Origin: Spirosoma arboris
Lineage (GTDB): Bacteria; Bacteroidota; Bacteroidia; Cytophagales; Spirosomataceae
Assembly: GCF_009754945.1 (NCBI RefSeq)
Contig: NZ_WPIN01000020.1
Location: 1-64,000 of the forward strand
Reading direction: 5' to 3'
DNA: 64,000 nucleotides
How positions within the stretch are numbered: the stretch's first letter is position 1; each line of letters starts with the position of its first letter. Positions 1 to 8,851 of the stretch are shown in pieces. The translations under genes were made by a program, and so were the position numbers. The notes below the pieces were generated by a model. That model made no database searches. It had not been told where the DNA came from and saw only the letters and a list, made by a program, of their open reading frames with translations.

Positions 1-132
1 GTGAAAATTGCTGAATAGTTTGTCAGATTTTACCGCAGACATAAATTGAGTTTAACGTAGAAAATCCATTAACAAAGCAACACTGTCTGATTAAATCACG
101 TAAGCCATAAAGTAAACCGTAAAACCTGCTTT

Positions 133-1704
133 ATGAAATACGTACCATTCCTACTAATTTCCTTGTTAGCGTTTAATAGCTGTAAACAATCCTTAACCGA
201 TACGCCTATCGCACCTGTCGCGCCCATCGCTTTTAGTGTGCCTGCCGATTCGATCAAATTAAATCCTTATGGATATACTCCTCTGGCTGCTTTAGTCAGT
301 TTCTCGACTCCAGTGGCGGGTAAAACCTTTATTCGTGTTCAAGGGAAGCATGGCAAATTGACTACTATTGAGCATACCTTTACTGATACAGGTACTCAGC
401 ACTCAGTACCTGTAATTGGTTTATATGCAAACTATGCGAATACCGTGGATATACGCGTCGTTAACGATAGTGGCGATACACTCGCTAACAGCACCGTGAC
501 TATTCAAACGGGCGATTTACCACCAAATATGCCAGCGTCAATTACAGCGGCTCCTTTTGATGAAACTAAGGTAGCTTCCGGGCTGATTTTAGTAAGTAAT
601 TATAGTACGCTTGGTACGAGTAGTCCATCGACTCCGTACTTCATGGATGCTTATGGGGATATCCGGTGGGTATTAGATTACCGAAGTCATGATCAATTAA
701 AAGCCCTGAGCTTTGATGATGGCATTGAGCGATTAAGAAATGGCAATTTCTTTTTTGGCGATATCAATACGTCTGTTATTTACGAAGTTGATCTATTTGG
801 TAAGCTAGTTAATCACTGGGATCTATCCGGTTATATCTTCCACCACAACGTGATTGAAAAACCCAATGGTAACTTTGTTCTGACGGCTAGTAAGCCTGGT
901 AGCACGAAAACTGATGGAACAGCTACTATTGAAGATTACGTAATTGAAATTGACCGCCAGGAGGGAAATATTGTCAATGTGTGGGATCTGAAACAATCTC
1001 TTGATGAACAGCGGACTGCATTATCCCAGAGTTCCTATGTCACTGCCAGCGATTGGTTCCACGGTAATTCAGTGGTTTACGACTCCACAGACAATACCAT
1101 TGTTGTTTCAGGGCGCCATCAGGGGGTGGTTAAACTAGATTATCAGAATAACGTCAAGTGGATTTTAGCCCCCCATAAGGGTTGGACTGTTAACCGACGT
1201 AACGAAGATTTAACGCAGTATTTATTAAAACCTGTCGATGCTAATGGCAATTTGATTACTAGTTCCGATGTTATGAACGGCTTAATAACTACGGCTGATT
1301 TTGAATGGAACTGGTACCAGCATAGCAACATTTTTTTGCCCAACGGCGATATAATGGTCTTTGATAACGGCGATATTCGTGAGTATAATAGTGCTGCGAG
1401 TAGATACAGCCGGGCTGTTGCCTATAAGATCAACCCCACTACTATGACGGTTCAGCAAACCTGGACGTATGGCCAGGAAAGAGGGATAGAAACCTACTCG
1501 CAGATCATCAGTAGCGTCCAGTTCCTGGCTGCATCGAACCACGTTATATTTGGGCCAGGCTATCAGGTTTCTAACACTACTGGCCAGGGCGGAAAAGTAG
1601 TGGAAATTGATTATGCAACCAAAGAGGTGGTTTCTGAGATTAGCATTTCATCAGCTAATGGCTGGGGTTTTCACCGGGCGAAGAAAATGAGTGCTTATCT
1701 TTAA
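133..1704 (+). CDS. Arylsulfotransferase (AssT-like) lipoprotein
   Basis: 523 residues. The N-terminus is a lipoprotein signal (LLISLLAFNSC, lipid Cys at residue 17), so the protein is probably envelope-anchored. The body has repeated propeller blades of the type NGNFxF and NGDIMVFDNGD. Residues matching the catalytic set of E. coli AssT (His252, His356, Arg374, His436) are visible as H238 (FHHN), H310 (DWFHGNS), R328 (SGRHQG) and H397 (QHSN); the 18-residue spacing between the second and third is identical. By family it would transfer sulfate between phenolic compounds through a sulfohistidine. No Dsb partner genes lie beside it. A weak hairpin follows the stop. Confident in the family; substrate unknown. 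Confidence 0.85.
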   Translation: MKYVPFLLISLLAFNSCKQSLTDTPIAPVAPIAFSVPADSIKLNPYGYTPLAALVSFSTPVAGKTFIRVQGKHGKLTTIEHTFTDTGTQHSVPVIGLYANYANTVDIRVVNDSGDTLANSTVTIQTGDLPPNMPASITAAPFDETKVASGLILVSNYSTLGTSSPSTPYFMDAYGDIRWVLDYRSHDQLKALSFDDGIERLRNGNFFFGDINTSVIYEVDLFGKLVNHWDLSGYIFHHNVIEKPNGNFVLTASKPGSTKTDGTATIEDYVIEIDRQEGNIVNVWDLKQSLDEQRTALSQSSYVTASDWFHGNSVVYDSTDNTIVVSGRHQGVVKLDYQNNVKWILAPHKGWTVNRRNEDLTQYLLKPVDANGNLITSSDVMNGLITTADFEWNWYQHSNIFLPNGDIMVFDNGDIREYNSAASRYSRAVAYKINPTTMTVQQTWTYGQERGIETYSQIISSVQFLAASNHVIFGPGYQVSNTTGQGGKVVEIDYATKEVVSEISISSANGWGFHRAKKMSAYL

Positions 1705-1718
1705 TTTAACCTTTCTTG

Positions 1719-1791
1719 TCCTTCCAACGTTAGAGGGAATCTTAAAGCCCCATATCAACCAGGCTTGAGATTCCTCCTGGCGTGGGAAGGG
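1719..1791. terminator. Imperfect stem-loop after the arylsulfotransferase gene
   Basis: The arms 1719-1743 and 1768-1791 are partly complementary (TCCTTCC...GGGAATC against GATTCC...GGGAAGG). A short inner AAGCC/GGCTT stem closes the loop, and AAAAAG follows. It lies 15 bases after the stop codon. It could be a terminator for the upstream gene, but there is no T-run on the plus strand. Confidence 0.3.
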
Positions 1792-1850
1792 CAAAAAGTA
1801 AGCTCATATTTTCTTGACCGCATTGGAATAATAACGACAAGTGGTAGACA

Positions 1851-2432
1851 ATGAGTAAAGAAGCGCTACGAAATTACATTCAACAGAATTCACCTGCATC
1901 CAGGCTAATTGTTGAAACCATTGCAGAACATTTTGAACCAAGAGAATTTTCAAAAAACGATTTCTTTCTAAAGGAAGGTAAAATCAGTAATGACTATTTG
2001 TTTTTGGCTGAAGGCTTAATGCGGGCATTTAGTTATGATACTAACGGGAATGAAGTAACCACTTATTTCTATCCTGAGAATCGAATGGTATTTGAAGCGG
2101 CTTCTTTTTTTACACATACCATTTCTGCTGAAAATATACAGGCTATCACTGTTTGTAAAGGATTTACGATAACGTTTGAAAAATTAAATATGCTTTTTCA
2201 TTCCATCCCCGAATTCCGTGAATTTGGTCGATTTATGTTAGTGAAAGGATTTGTTGAATTTAAGCAACGAACACTAGCCTTAATTACTAAACGTGCAGAA
2301 GAACGATATGAAGATTTAATTACGTCTAATCCGGAAATTTTTCAATATGTACAGCTAAAACACATAGCGTCTTATCTCGGCATTACCGATACCTCATTGA
2401 GCAGGATACGAAAAGAATTTTCAAAAAAATAA
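1851..2432 (+). CDS. Crp/Fnr-family transcriptional regulator
   Basis: 193 residues, the usual length for the short Bacteroidota Crp/Fnr proteins. Residues about 25-115 form a cyclic-nucleotide-binding-like beta barrel (FFLKEGKISNDYLFLAEGLMR). Residues about 150-190 form the winged helix, ending in the recognition helix LGITDTSLSRIRKEF. No FNR-type cysteine cluster is seen. The next gene on the same strand, about 150 bp away, encodes a membrane protein, and the pair may be regulator and target. The ligand cannot be told from the sequence. Confidence 0.88.
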   Translation: MSKEALRNYIQQNSPASRLIVETIAEHFEPREFSKNDFFLKEGKISNDYLFLAEGLMRAFSYDTNGNEVTTYFYPENRMVFEAASFFTHTISAENIQAITVCKGFTITFEKLNMLFHSIPEFREFGRFMLVKGFVEFKQRTLALITKRAEERYEDLITSNPEIFQYVQLKHIASYLGITDTSLSRIRKEFSKK

Positions 2433-2589
2433 GGCCAGTTTCATTTCTTGCCATTTGGCAAGTGCTTTTGTCTGGAGTACTAGTTCCTTTACATCGAAAT
2501 TGAATCAATGAACAACGAGATTCTTTCTGACGATGACTAGTATCAACACTACCCCAATCGCCTTTAACGGCTCTTTCCCAATACATTAT

Positions 2590-3276
2590 ATGGAGAACAT
2601 GCCACTTTATGTCTATTTGACATTTGGGGCAACTGTTCTGGCAGCGGTCTGGTTATTCTTTATAGCCACCAACCAGTCAAAAATTTTTTTAGTCTCGATC
2701 GGTGCATGGATAGTACTTCAATCTGTGCTTAGTAGTATAGGATTTTACAGTGATCCCGTGTCGGCATCTAAGCGATTTCCAATGCTGTTTCTGCCGCCGT
2801 TGATTTTCTTTGTATCTCGATTTTTTACTAAACAAGGGAAGCTTTTTATTGACGGTCTGGATATTAAAACACTAACTATTATTCACATAATAAGAATACC
2901 TGTTGAGCTCGTTTTATTCTGGTTATTTGTTCATAAATCAATTCCTGAAGCCATGACGTTTGAGGGTAGAAACTTCGATATCCTATCCGGTCTGACAGCT
3001 CCACTAATTTATTACTTTGGGTTTGTAAAAAATAAGCTCAGTAAATCTGTGATAGTAGCCTGGAATTTTGCTTGTCTTGCCTTGCTTATCAATGTCGTGT
3101 CAGCGGCCATATTATCCTTACCGGATCGATTTCAACAATTCGGCTTTGAACAACCGAACACAGCTCTCGGCTATTTTCCATTTGTGTTGCTACCAACCTG
3201 CTTAGTCCCCTTAGTAATCTTTTCAAATTTGGCGGCTATTCGGCAACTACTTATAGGAAAGACGATTGCTGTATAA
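2590..3276 (+). CDS. Polytopic membrane protein of unknown function
   Basis: 228 residues from the ATG at 2590; an in-frame ATG at 2533 would add 19 polar residues. I chose 2590 because the first membrane segment follows at once. About seven hydrophobic segments are visible (for example LTFGATVLAAVWLFFIA, IFLVSIGAWIVLQSVL, ACLALLINVVSAAILSL, YFPFVLLPTCLVPLVIF) with short polar loops. I recognise no catalytic or transport motif. It follows a Crp/Fnr regulator on the same strand, so regulation by that protein is possible. Confidence 0.72.
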   Translation: MENMPLYVYLTFGATVLAAVWLFFIATNQSKIFLVSIGAWIVLQSVLSSIGFYSDPVSASKRFPMLFLPPLIFFVSRFFTKQGKLFIDGLDIKTLTIIHIIRIPVELVLFWLFVHKSIPEAMTFEGRNFDILSGLTAPLIYYFGFVKNKLSKSVIVAWNFACLALLINVVSAAILSLPDRFQQFGFEQPNTALGYFPFVLLPTCLVPLVIFSNLAAIRQLLIGKTIAV

Positions 3277-3297
3277 ACTTCACTTTTTTAGAAAATC

Positions 3298-3654
3298 CTA
3301 AGCTGCTTTTTGCGATGGTTTCAGCTCTTGATTCAACGTAGGAGAAATTGCACCATGTGCTGTATAGGCGGCTAACAAAATGTCGAAAATTCCAAAATAG
3401 GCGTAAACATTTGCCAGCATAGTTTCGGGCTTTTGAGTTTTTGTCTGCAACTCTTTATAGCTTATTTCCTGGCCTGTTTGTAAGCCAGAATAGATACCAT
3501 AAGCAAGTAGCTTTCTGAGTAGGAGAAAAACCGTGTTCCACTCTGGAAACTCCTGATGCAATTCATGTAACTGCTTTGGGGTTTCTCCAGAATCAATTTC
3601 AGTAAAGTAGCGCCTAATCTCCTCGATCTCTTGTTGGCTAAATTGTATAGTCAT
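3298..3654 (-). CDS. Small hypothetical soluble protein
   Basis: 118 residues from the ATG at 3654 (MTIQFSQQEIEEI). A longer frame opens at 3720 but would run into the 3' end of the upstream gene, so the shorter start is preferred. The protein is mainly alpha-helical with no signal peptide; the C-terminal part (YAYFGIFDILLAAYTAHGA) is moderately hydrophobic. It begins 40 bases after the stop of the FG-GAP lipoprotein on the same strand, so the two are probably co-transcribed. Function not recognised. Confidence 0.6.
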   Translation of the reverse strand: MTIQFSQQEIEEIRRYFTEIDSGETPKQLHELHQEFPEWNTVFLLLRKLLAYGIYSGLQTGQEISYKELQTKTQKPETMLANVYAYFGIFDILLAAYTAHGAISPTLNQELKPSQKAA

Positions 3655-3694
3655 TGGATGTATTGTTTTGGTATGCAATGCAGAAAAGACAACG

Positions 3695-5269
3695 CTACCG
3701 AATCGTGTTTTCCAAAACAATGACCGAAGGTCCGGTTGTTAGCCATTTTTTACCTAGTCCGGTGGTATCGCCTTGTGGTATGAAATACACAAACGAACCC
3801 AAAACAAGATCAATATCTCCGTCGGCATCCATGTCGCCAGCATCCATAACCACCCATCTTCCCTTAGAGGCTTCTGGAAATGAATAGTCGTCAAATTTTA
3901 AATGCCCTTTATTTTCCAAATAGATAAAGCTTTCCTCTGGATAGCGAAGATAGTCTGGGAAAAATGAGATGGCAGCAATATCCAGGTCACCATCCAGATC
4001 ATAATCTCGCACCATCGCCTTATAAGCGCCATTCAATTGGTAGAAATACGATTGTTTAAAGTTGGATTTTCCGTCATTAAGAAAAATATAAATGCCGTGA
4101 TAATTCTTCAATATTGGTGTTTTGTCCGCATTGTCTCCGCAGACATAGACGATATCGTCAAAGCCATCTTTATTAAAATCAGCCAATTCAATATGCTGGG
4201 ACCCATTGAGTGGCAAGAAGGATAACAACCGCTTCTCCTGAAACTTTCCCGATCCTTGATTTATATAAAGAAAAATACCCTCATCACCCTGCGCCATAAG
4301 CACATAAATATCCATCAGCCCATCGTTGTTGGCATCCTTAATAATGGCCGTGATCGCACCGGGCTTATCACGCAAAACTCTTTTCTCGTAGCCTCCTTTT
4401 CCATTATTTTCATACCACGCCAATTGACCCGTTTGATTGCCAAATTCACAGGCCACTACGTCTTCTAATCCATCTTTATTCAGATCGCCGTAGGCCATAT
4501 AAACAGGCCGCCGTAAATCTGGAATCGCTATACTTTCTAGTTTATACCCTGGCTCCGATCCACTTTTTACTAATCGTTGCATGGTTCCATTGGAGGCATC
4601 AGTTGGAAAAACTCCCTTTCCAATCGTTGTCAGGTATAGTTCATTTGATTTTTCATAAAACTGAATTGGTGTTGATTCGACCCGCATACTATACTTCTCC
4701 TGAAGATCGGGGGTTAGAAATGTCAAATTATTACGCCTACTTTTTCCATCACTAAATACAATCCCTCGATTGTTAGGAAGAATTTTGACCATTGCGGTCA
4801 ATGCAGGTCGATTCGAGAAAGAGGGCTCTCTGTAGTTGAAATGGGGTAACCCTACTCGAATTTTATGTTTACGAAGAGGAGGTAAAATGGTGTCTGGCGC
4901 ATTCTCAATATAATAGTTCTCTATTTTACGCCAATCTTCTTTTGCCAAAATTGGTCTTTCCGGAAAGATGTTGGCAGCACGCACAATTGAGCCGCTCTCG
5001 CCCTCATCAAACAAACTGTCGGGTCTGGAGCCACCACTGTATATACCCATGCGATGCCCCATTGCCGGAAGTACATCTCGCCAATTCGTTTTTGCTAATA
5101 ATTCGGGCTTTACAAAAGCATGGCACCGACTACAGTGTGCTATCGACAGTTCTTTTCCCGAGAGTGCCGAAACAGGTATATCGTTAAATTCAATTTTATC
5201 ATTTTGCCTTTTAGCCGTACATGAGACAAGTAGGTATAATAAAATATAGAATGGGATTAGTTTTCTCAT
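3695..5269 (-). CDS. Lipoprotein with c-type heme motif and FG-GAP/VCBS repeats
   Basis: 524 residues from the ATG at 5269, which opens directly on a lipoprotein signal (FYILLYLLVSC); an upstream in-frame start at 5317 would put 16 polar residues before it. A single c-type heme motif CSRCH is at residues 46-50. The C-terminal half carries about five calcium-binding-like loops (DLNKDGLEDV, DANNDGLMDI, DFNKDGFDDI, DYDLDGDLDI, DMDADGDIDL) typical of FG-GAP/VCBS propellers. It is probably an exported, surface-bound heme protein. Partner and electron donor are unknown. A small hypothetical gene follows 40 bases downstream. Confidence 0.8.
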   Translation of the reverse strand: MRKLIPFYILLYLLVSCTAKRQNDKIEFNDIPVSALSGKELSIAHCSRCHAFVKPELLAKTNWRDVLPAMGHRMGIYSGGSRPDSLFDEGESGSIVRAANIFPERPILAKEDWRKIENYYIENAPDTILPPLRKHKIRVGLPHFNYREPSFSNRPALTAMVKILPNNRGIVFSDGKSRRNNLTFLTPDLQEKYSMRVESTPIQFYEKSNELYLTTIGKGVFPTDASNGTMQRLVKSGSEPGYKLESIAIPDLRRPVYMAYGDLNKDGLEDVVACEFGNQTGQLAWYENNGKGGYEKRVLRDKPGAITAIIKDANNDGLMDIYVLMAQGDEGIFLYINQGSGKFQEKRLLSFLPLNGSQHIELADFNKDGFDDIVYVCGDNADKTPILKNYHGIYIFLNDGKSNFKQSYFYQLNGAYKAMVRDYDLDGDLDIAAISFFPDYLRYPEESFIYLENKGHLKFDDYSFPEASKGRWVVMDAGDMDADGDIDLVLGSFVYFIPQGDTTGLGKKWLTTGPSVIVLENTIR

Positions 5270-5511
5270 TAGACAAAAAACGAAGTCGGGCGATTGGCAA
5301 CTAGCATAGGTCAACAAAGCAGAATTGAACTTTGCTTTTTAGTAAAAGTAAAGAATTAACATAAGCCTACTACTTCAGGACTGATGGCTGGCGTGTGATT
5401 TCTGGGGTTCTGGAGTTGGTCAATACAGATGATCCAGCGCAGTTGCCTGAACCTTTGTGAAACTGCGAATGTCTATTTATCGACTTTACTAATCAGCAAT
5501 CAACCAACGCC

Positions 5512-6609
5512 ATGAGATTTGTCTTTTTACTAGTTGTATTCTGTAACCATGTAGCCTTCTCCCAATCAGCTACTGTAAAAGGGTTACTTCCGGTAAGATT
5601 TTCTGGAAAGCCGGTGCAGTTAACGCTCATGAATTATGAAACACGGAAAGACAGGAAAGTTCAGGAAGTAGTGACAGATGCGAAAGGGGCGTTTCAATTT
5701 ACCATACCGTTGAAAGAACCCCTCATTTATACAATTAGCGTTGCAGACTCGGGCTTGGTGCAGGTATTGGCAAAGCCGGGGGATGCCATCAATTTGCAAT
5801 TCAAAAAAGATGAAATTCTGAGTTCTGGTTCTCAGGACACTCAATACCTGATCGACTATGAGCGTAATCGCAAGAATGTGTTTAACAAATACCTCAAGCG
5901 TACTTACGATTCATCGGCAGTGGCCGTAAAAAGTGGAGATAAGGCCCGAATTGAGTATTGGAACGTTGAACATGAGAAAGCATCTGAAAATTATAAGGCC
6001 GAGCTGGCTACCTGGGTGAAACAACCTTTCTTTATCAACTCGCTCGCTGCGGTTCATCACAGCATGCGCTGGCATTCAGATAATGACATTGACCTGATGG
6101 ACCAGATGGTTGCCATCTTTCAGAAAAAATACCCCAATACTGAATTGACGCGACAGCTTGTCAGCAAGGTGACGACAACCAAACGCATTGCGTTGGGAGC
6201 TATAGCGCCAGAATTTATGTCAAAGGATACCGCTGGCCATAGCGTTGATTTGAAAAATTATCGAGGAAAATACACCTTGATTGATTTCTGGGCTTCCTGG
6301 TGCGGACCGTGTCGGCAGGAGAGCCCAACGCTGGTGCGGCTTTATTCGACCTACAAAGACAAAGGATTCTCTATTTTAAGTGTGTCGATCGATACGGATA
6401 AATCCAGGTGGGAGAATGCCATCAAGAAAGATGGTTACACCTGGGAGAATGTGTCCGAACGGGATGGTTACTCTGGTTCAACGGCCGCTTTGTACACGGT
6501 TACGGCCATACCTAATAGTTTTCTGCTTGATAAAGACGGGAAGATTATTGCCAAAAATCTGAGGGGAAAAAATCTTGAGGCTAAATTAATTGAGCTCATG
6601 GGCAAGTAA
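5512..6609 (+). CDS. TlpA-family thiol-disulfide oxidoreductase with N-terminal DUF4369-like domain
   Basis: 365 residues. A Sec signal peptide (FVFLLVVFCNHVAFSQ) is followed by a beta-rich domain at about 20-110 of the DUF4369 type (VKGLLPVRFSGKPVQL), a helical linker, and a C-terminal thioredoxin domain at about 228-365. The redox motif WCGPC places its cysteines at 264 and 267, and the cis-proline loop is seen in TAIPNSFLLD. This architecture is common in Bacteroidota periplasmic proteins for disulfide reduction or cytochrome maturation. It stands alone, with no cytochrome maturation genes next to it. Confidence 0.9.
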   Translation: MRFVFLLVVFCNHVAFSQSATVKGLLPVRFSGKPVQLTLMNYETRKDRKVQEVVTDAKGAFQFTIPLKEPLIYTISVADSGLVQVLAKPGDAINLQFKKDEILSSGSQDTQYLIDYERNRKNVFNKYLKRTYDSSAVAVKSGDKARIEYWNVEHEKASENYKAELATWVKQPFFINSLAAVHHSMRWHSDNDIDLMDQMVAIFQKKYPNTELTRQLVSKVTTTKRIALGAIAPEFMSKDTAGHSVDLKNYRGKYTLIDFWASWCGPCRQESPTLVRLYSTYKDKGFSILSVSIDTDKSRWENAIKKDGYTWENVSERDGYSGSTAALYTVTAIPNSFLLDKDGKIIAKNLRGKNLEAKLIELMGK

Positions 6610-6924
6610 GCTAGGCCCCAATGTTGACCGTATACAATTGATTGACGCCTGGTCGGAGCGCTGTACGACTACTAGTTTAAGAATGATCAGATTGATGTCT
6701 GAGGGCTGTCTGTATGGAGCTGCACCGAGACAACTTGGCTATCATAAGATTAAGTTTACATATTCCCCATTCGATAAATTTGTAATTACATACATAGTAC
6801 AGAAGTGCTACTCTGTTGTTTTCACTATTGAAAATATCAATACTTTTGTGGGGTAAATTGTCCCTTTGGCCCCCGAATAGACATTGCCTAAGGCATCTAT
6901 CTGCATTTAACTTGTACTATAAAC
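6610..6924. other. 315-bp intergenic stretch
   Basis: No convincing gene. Frames here are short and lack family features. The right half is AT-rich and contains a promoter-like sequence before the next gene. Confidence 0.5.
6816..6848 (+). promoter_or_regulatory. Possible Bacteroidota-type promoter
   Basis: A TTG at 6816-6818 lies 22 bases before TACTTTTG at 6841-6848. This fits the TTG-N17-23-TAnnTTTG pattern of Bacteroidota housekeeping promoters. It is about 76 bases upstream of the coiled-coil gene. Seen by eye only. Confidence 0.35.
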
Positions 6925-7740
6925 ATGAGAAAAACTCTGTTAAGTTTCGGGGTTTTAATTGCCCTGGCAAACGAAATTCAGGCCCAAGACAAAGTAGGCT
7001 CTTCTGTGGAAACGCTTACGCAGCAGTTAACCTATTATCAACAGAAATCGGTCTATTTATCGAAACGTTCTAAGGTATTAACGCGAAAGTTATTACTGGT
7101 TGACAACAGGAATAAGAGGCTGATATTTAAGGTTGAAGAACTACGTCGTGACAGTCTTCAGTTACGCAAGGTTCTTCAGGATGCCCTCGACGACAATCAA
7201 CAGCTGGTCAAATCTTATGAAATGCGAATTCAGGGAATGGCCGGTGAGTTGCATGCGCTTCATGATTCGCTCGCTGATCTGAAAATAGTCAAGCGTGATA
7301 TGGATATTATCAAACGCTATTTTGACTCAGCTTTACTAGCTAAACGAGAATACGGCTTGCCAGTCTACAAAGTTGTTCAGGCGCTGAACGATAGATTCAG
7401 GAAAGCAGACTCTCCCTACCAAATTAAGCTCAGTTCTGGCCAGGAGCTGGTTATTACGGAAGACTTTACGTTGAAACGGCCAGCATTTCTTTTTTTGAAA
7501 TCGAACATTCACCTGCAAGGGGAGTATAAAATTAGCTTAAAGCCTCACCCATTTGACGAAGGGAGAACCCTGGTTGATTGCCAGAATAGCTTTCTGAGAA
7601 AGCATGGCAATACGTTACTTTATGATAGTCAATACGGAAATAAGGAACAGACTGAAAATCGGCTCTTCCGTTTTATAGATCAAGCTATCTATTCAAATGA
7701 CGTACATGCTAAAGTATCTAGTCATAGTCTTGTCTATTAA
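6925..7740 (+). CDS. Exported coiled-coil protein of unknown function
   Basis: 271 residues. A signal peptide (LLSFGVLIALANEIQAQ) precedes a long heptad-like helical stretch at about 30-125 (NKRLIFKVEELRRDSLQLRK), which is probably a coiled coil. A C-terminal beta-rich part with no recognised family follows. Its 3' end overlaps the next gene, which encodes a Sel1-repeat protein, by 44 bases. That suggests translational coupling and a shared role in the periplasm. Function not recognised. Confidence 0.65.
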   Translation: MRKTLLSFGVLIALANEIQAQDKVGSSVETLTQQLTYYQQKSVYLSKRSKVLTRKLLLVDNRNKRLIFKVEELRRDSLQLRKVLQDALDDNQQLVKSYEMRIQGMAGELHALHDSLADLKIVKRDMDIIKRYFDSALLAKREYGLPVYKVVQALNDRFRKADSPYQIKLSSGQELVITEDFTLKRPAFLFLKSNIHLQGEYKISLKPHPFDEGRTLVDCQNSFLRKHGNTLLYDSQYGNKEQTENRLFRFIDQAIYSNDVHAKVSSHSLVY

Positions 7741-8608
7741 AACTGTTTGTCTGGCCAAATTAGATGACACGCTTATCCATAGACAGATTCATTTTCCAGA
7801 TACAACGGCTACCTCTTTTTTACGATCTCAAATCGAAGATGGGCTTTGTTATTGGAAAGTAGGTGACTATAATCAGGCTGAGCGGTGCTTCAGATTGGCT
7901 GCCGATCATAAATATAGTTGGGGCCAGTATAACCTGGCTCTTTGCTATTTCCACGGCAAAGGCGTAGCAAAAGACCTGGTAAAAGCAGCTAGCTTAATGC
8001 GACTGGCATCTAGTCAGGGTAATCAGGAAGCTCAAAGTGCATTGGGTAGTATGTATTGCTATGGGCTAGGTGTTGAGAAGAATTATGAAGAAGCTTTGAA
8101 ATGGTATCAGTTAGCGGCTAAAGCAGGGAACACTACGGCCTATACATATATTGGTTATCTGTATGAGTTTGGACTGGGCGTTCCACAAAACTATTACATG
8201 GCCTATGAGTGGTATCAAAAAGCGGCTGATAAAGGCAGTGGCGATGCAATGCAATGCTTAGGGGGATTGTATGAAAATGGAAAGGGTGTTGAAAAGAATA
8301 TAAACGAAGCGTTAAAATGGTATAGAGCAGCTGCTGAACAGAGTCTTCCTGAAGCCTGCTATCGAGCTTTTCGCATTTACTACTATGATCTATTGGACAC
8401 CGTAAACAGCTATAATTATTTGGCTAGGGCAGCGGCTCAAAATCATGTTGCGGCACTATATGAACTGGCAGAAGCCTATTATCTGGGCCTGCTAGGACGC
8501 TCAATTGATAAGCAAAAGGCATTTCAGTATTATCAAAAGGCAGCAAACTCAGGTAGCTCGCTGGCACACATGGCGCTCAAAAACAGAACCTTTAGTAGTT
8601 CTAATTAG
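7697..8608 (+). CDS. Exported Sel1-repeat (SLR/TPR-like) protein
   Basis: 303 residues. A short hydrophobic leader (YLVIVLSIKTVCLA) is followed by about six Sel1-like repeats of some 36 residues with the signature A..W...AA..G...A...LG..Y..G.GV..N. Clear examples are AQSALGSMYCYGLGVEKN, AYTYIGYLYEFGLGVPQN and AMQCLGGLYENGKGVEKN. Such proteins are scaffolds for protein-protein contacts. It starts inside the preceding coiled-coil gene; a second ATG at 7706 is equally possible and still overlaps. The partner is probably that neighbour, by inference only. Confidence 0.85.
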   Translation: MTYMLKYLVIVLSIKTVCLAKLDDTLIHRQIHFPDTTATSFLRSQIEDGLCYWKVGDYNQAERCFRLAADHKYSWGQYNLALCYFHGKGVAKDLVKAASLMRLASSQGNQEAQSALGSMYCYGLGVEKNYEEALKWYQLAAKAGNTTAYTYIGYLYEFGLGVPQNYYMAYEWYQKAADKGSGDAMQCLGGLYENGKGVEKNINEALKWYRAAAEQSLPEACYRAFRIYYYDLLDTVNSYNYLARAAAQNHVAALYELAEAYYLGLLGRSIDKQKAFQYYQKAANSGSSLAHMALKNRTFSSSN

Positions 8609-8725
8609 ACTGGATTTTCGGTAGTAAGCCTGATAGCTATTAAAAAAGAAGCTGCAATTATACCTCTCCTAACAATCTTCCTCCGATACTGGAGTATCAG
8701 AAACTTGCCCGGCTAGTGCATTTAT

Positions 8726-8761
8726 AAGTATACGTATATAGATTATCGTTAGCGTATACTT
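8726..8761. repeat. Inverted repeat containing a 20-nt dispersed motif
   Basis: AAGTATACG (8726-8734) and CGTATACTT (8753-8761) are perfect inverted arms. The 20 nt at 8732-8751 recur exactly, in the opposite orientation, at 43382-43401. It lies about 90 bases upstream of the hybrid sensor gene and may be an operator. Confidence 0.5.
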
Positions 8762-8851
8762 AGTGAATGACAGATAAGAACCTAAAGCTATACCAGCCGA
8801 AATAAAAAGTTGCTCAACTTACCAAAGCTGGATGCTTACAAAGAAAAGTAA

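Noticed and set aside
5318..5511. 31-residue protein-like frame in the gap before the TlpA gene
   Set aside because: No start codon and too short to call; it could be chance.
6590..6856. 88-codon frame after the TlpA-type gene
   Set aside because: It overlaps the end of a well-supported gene and has no family features or biased composition.
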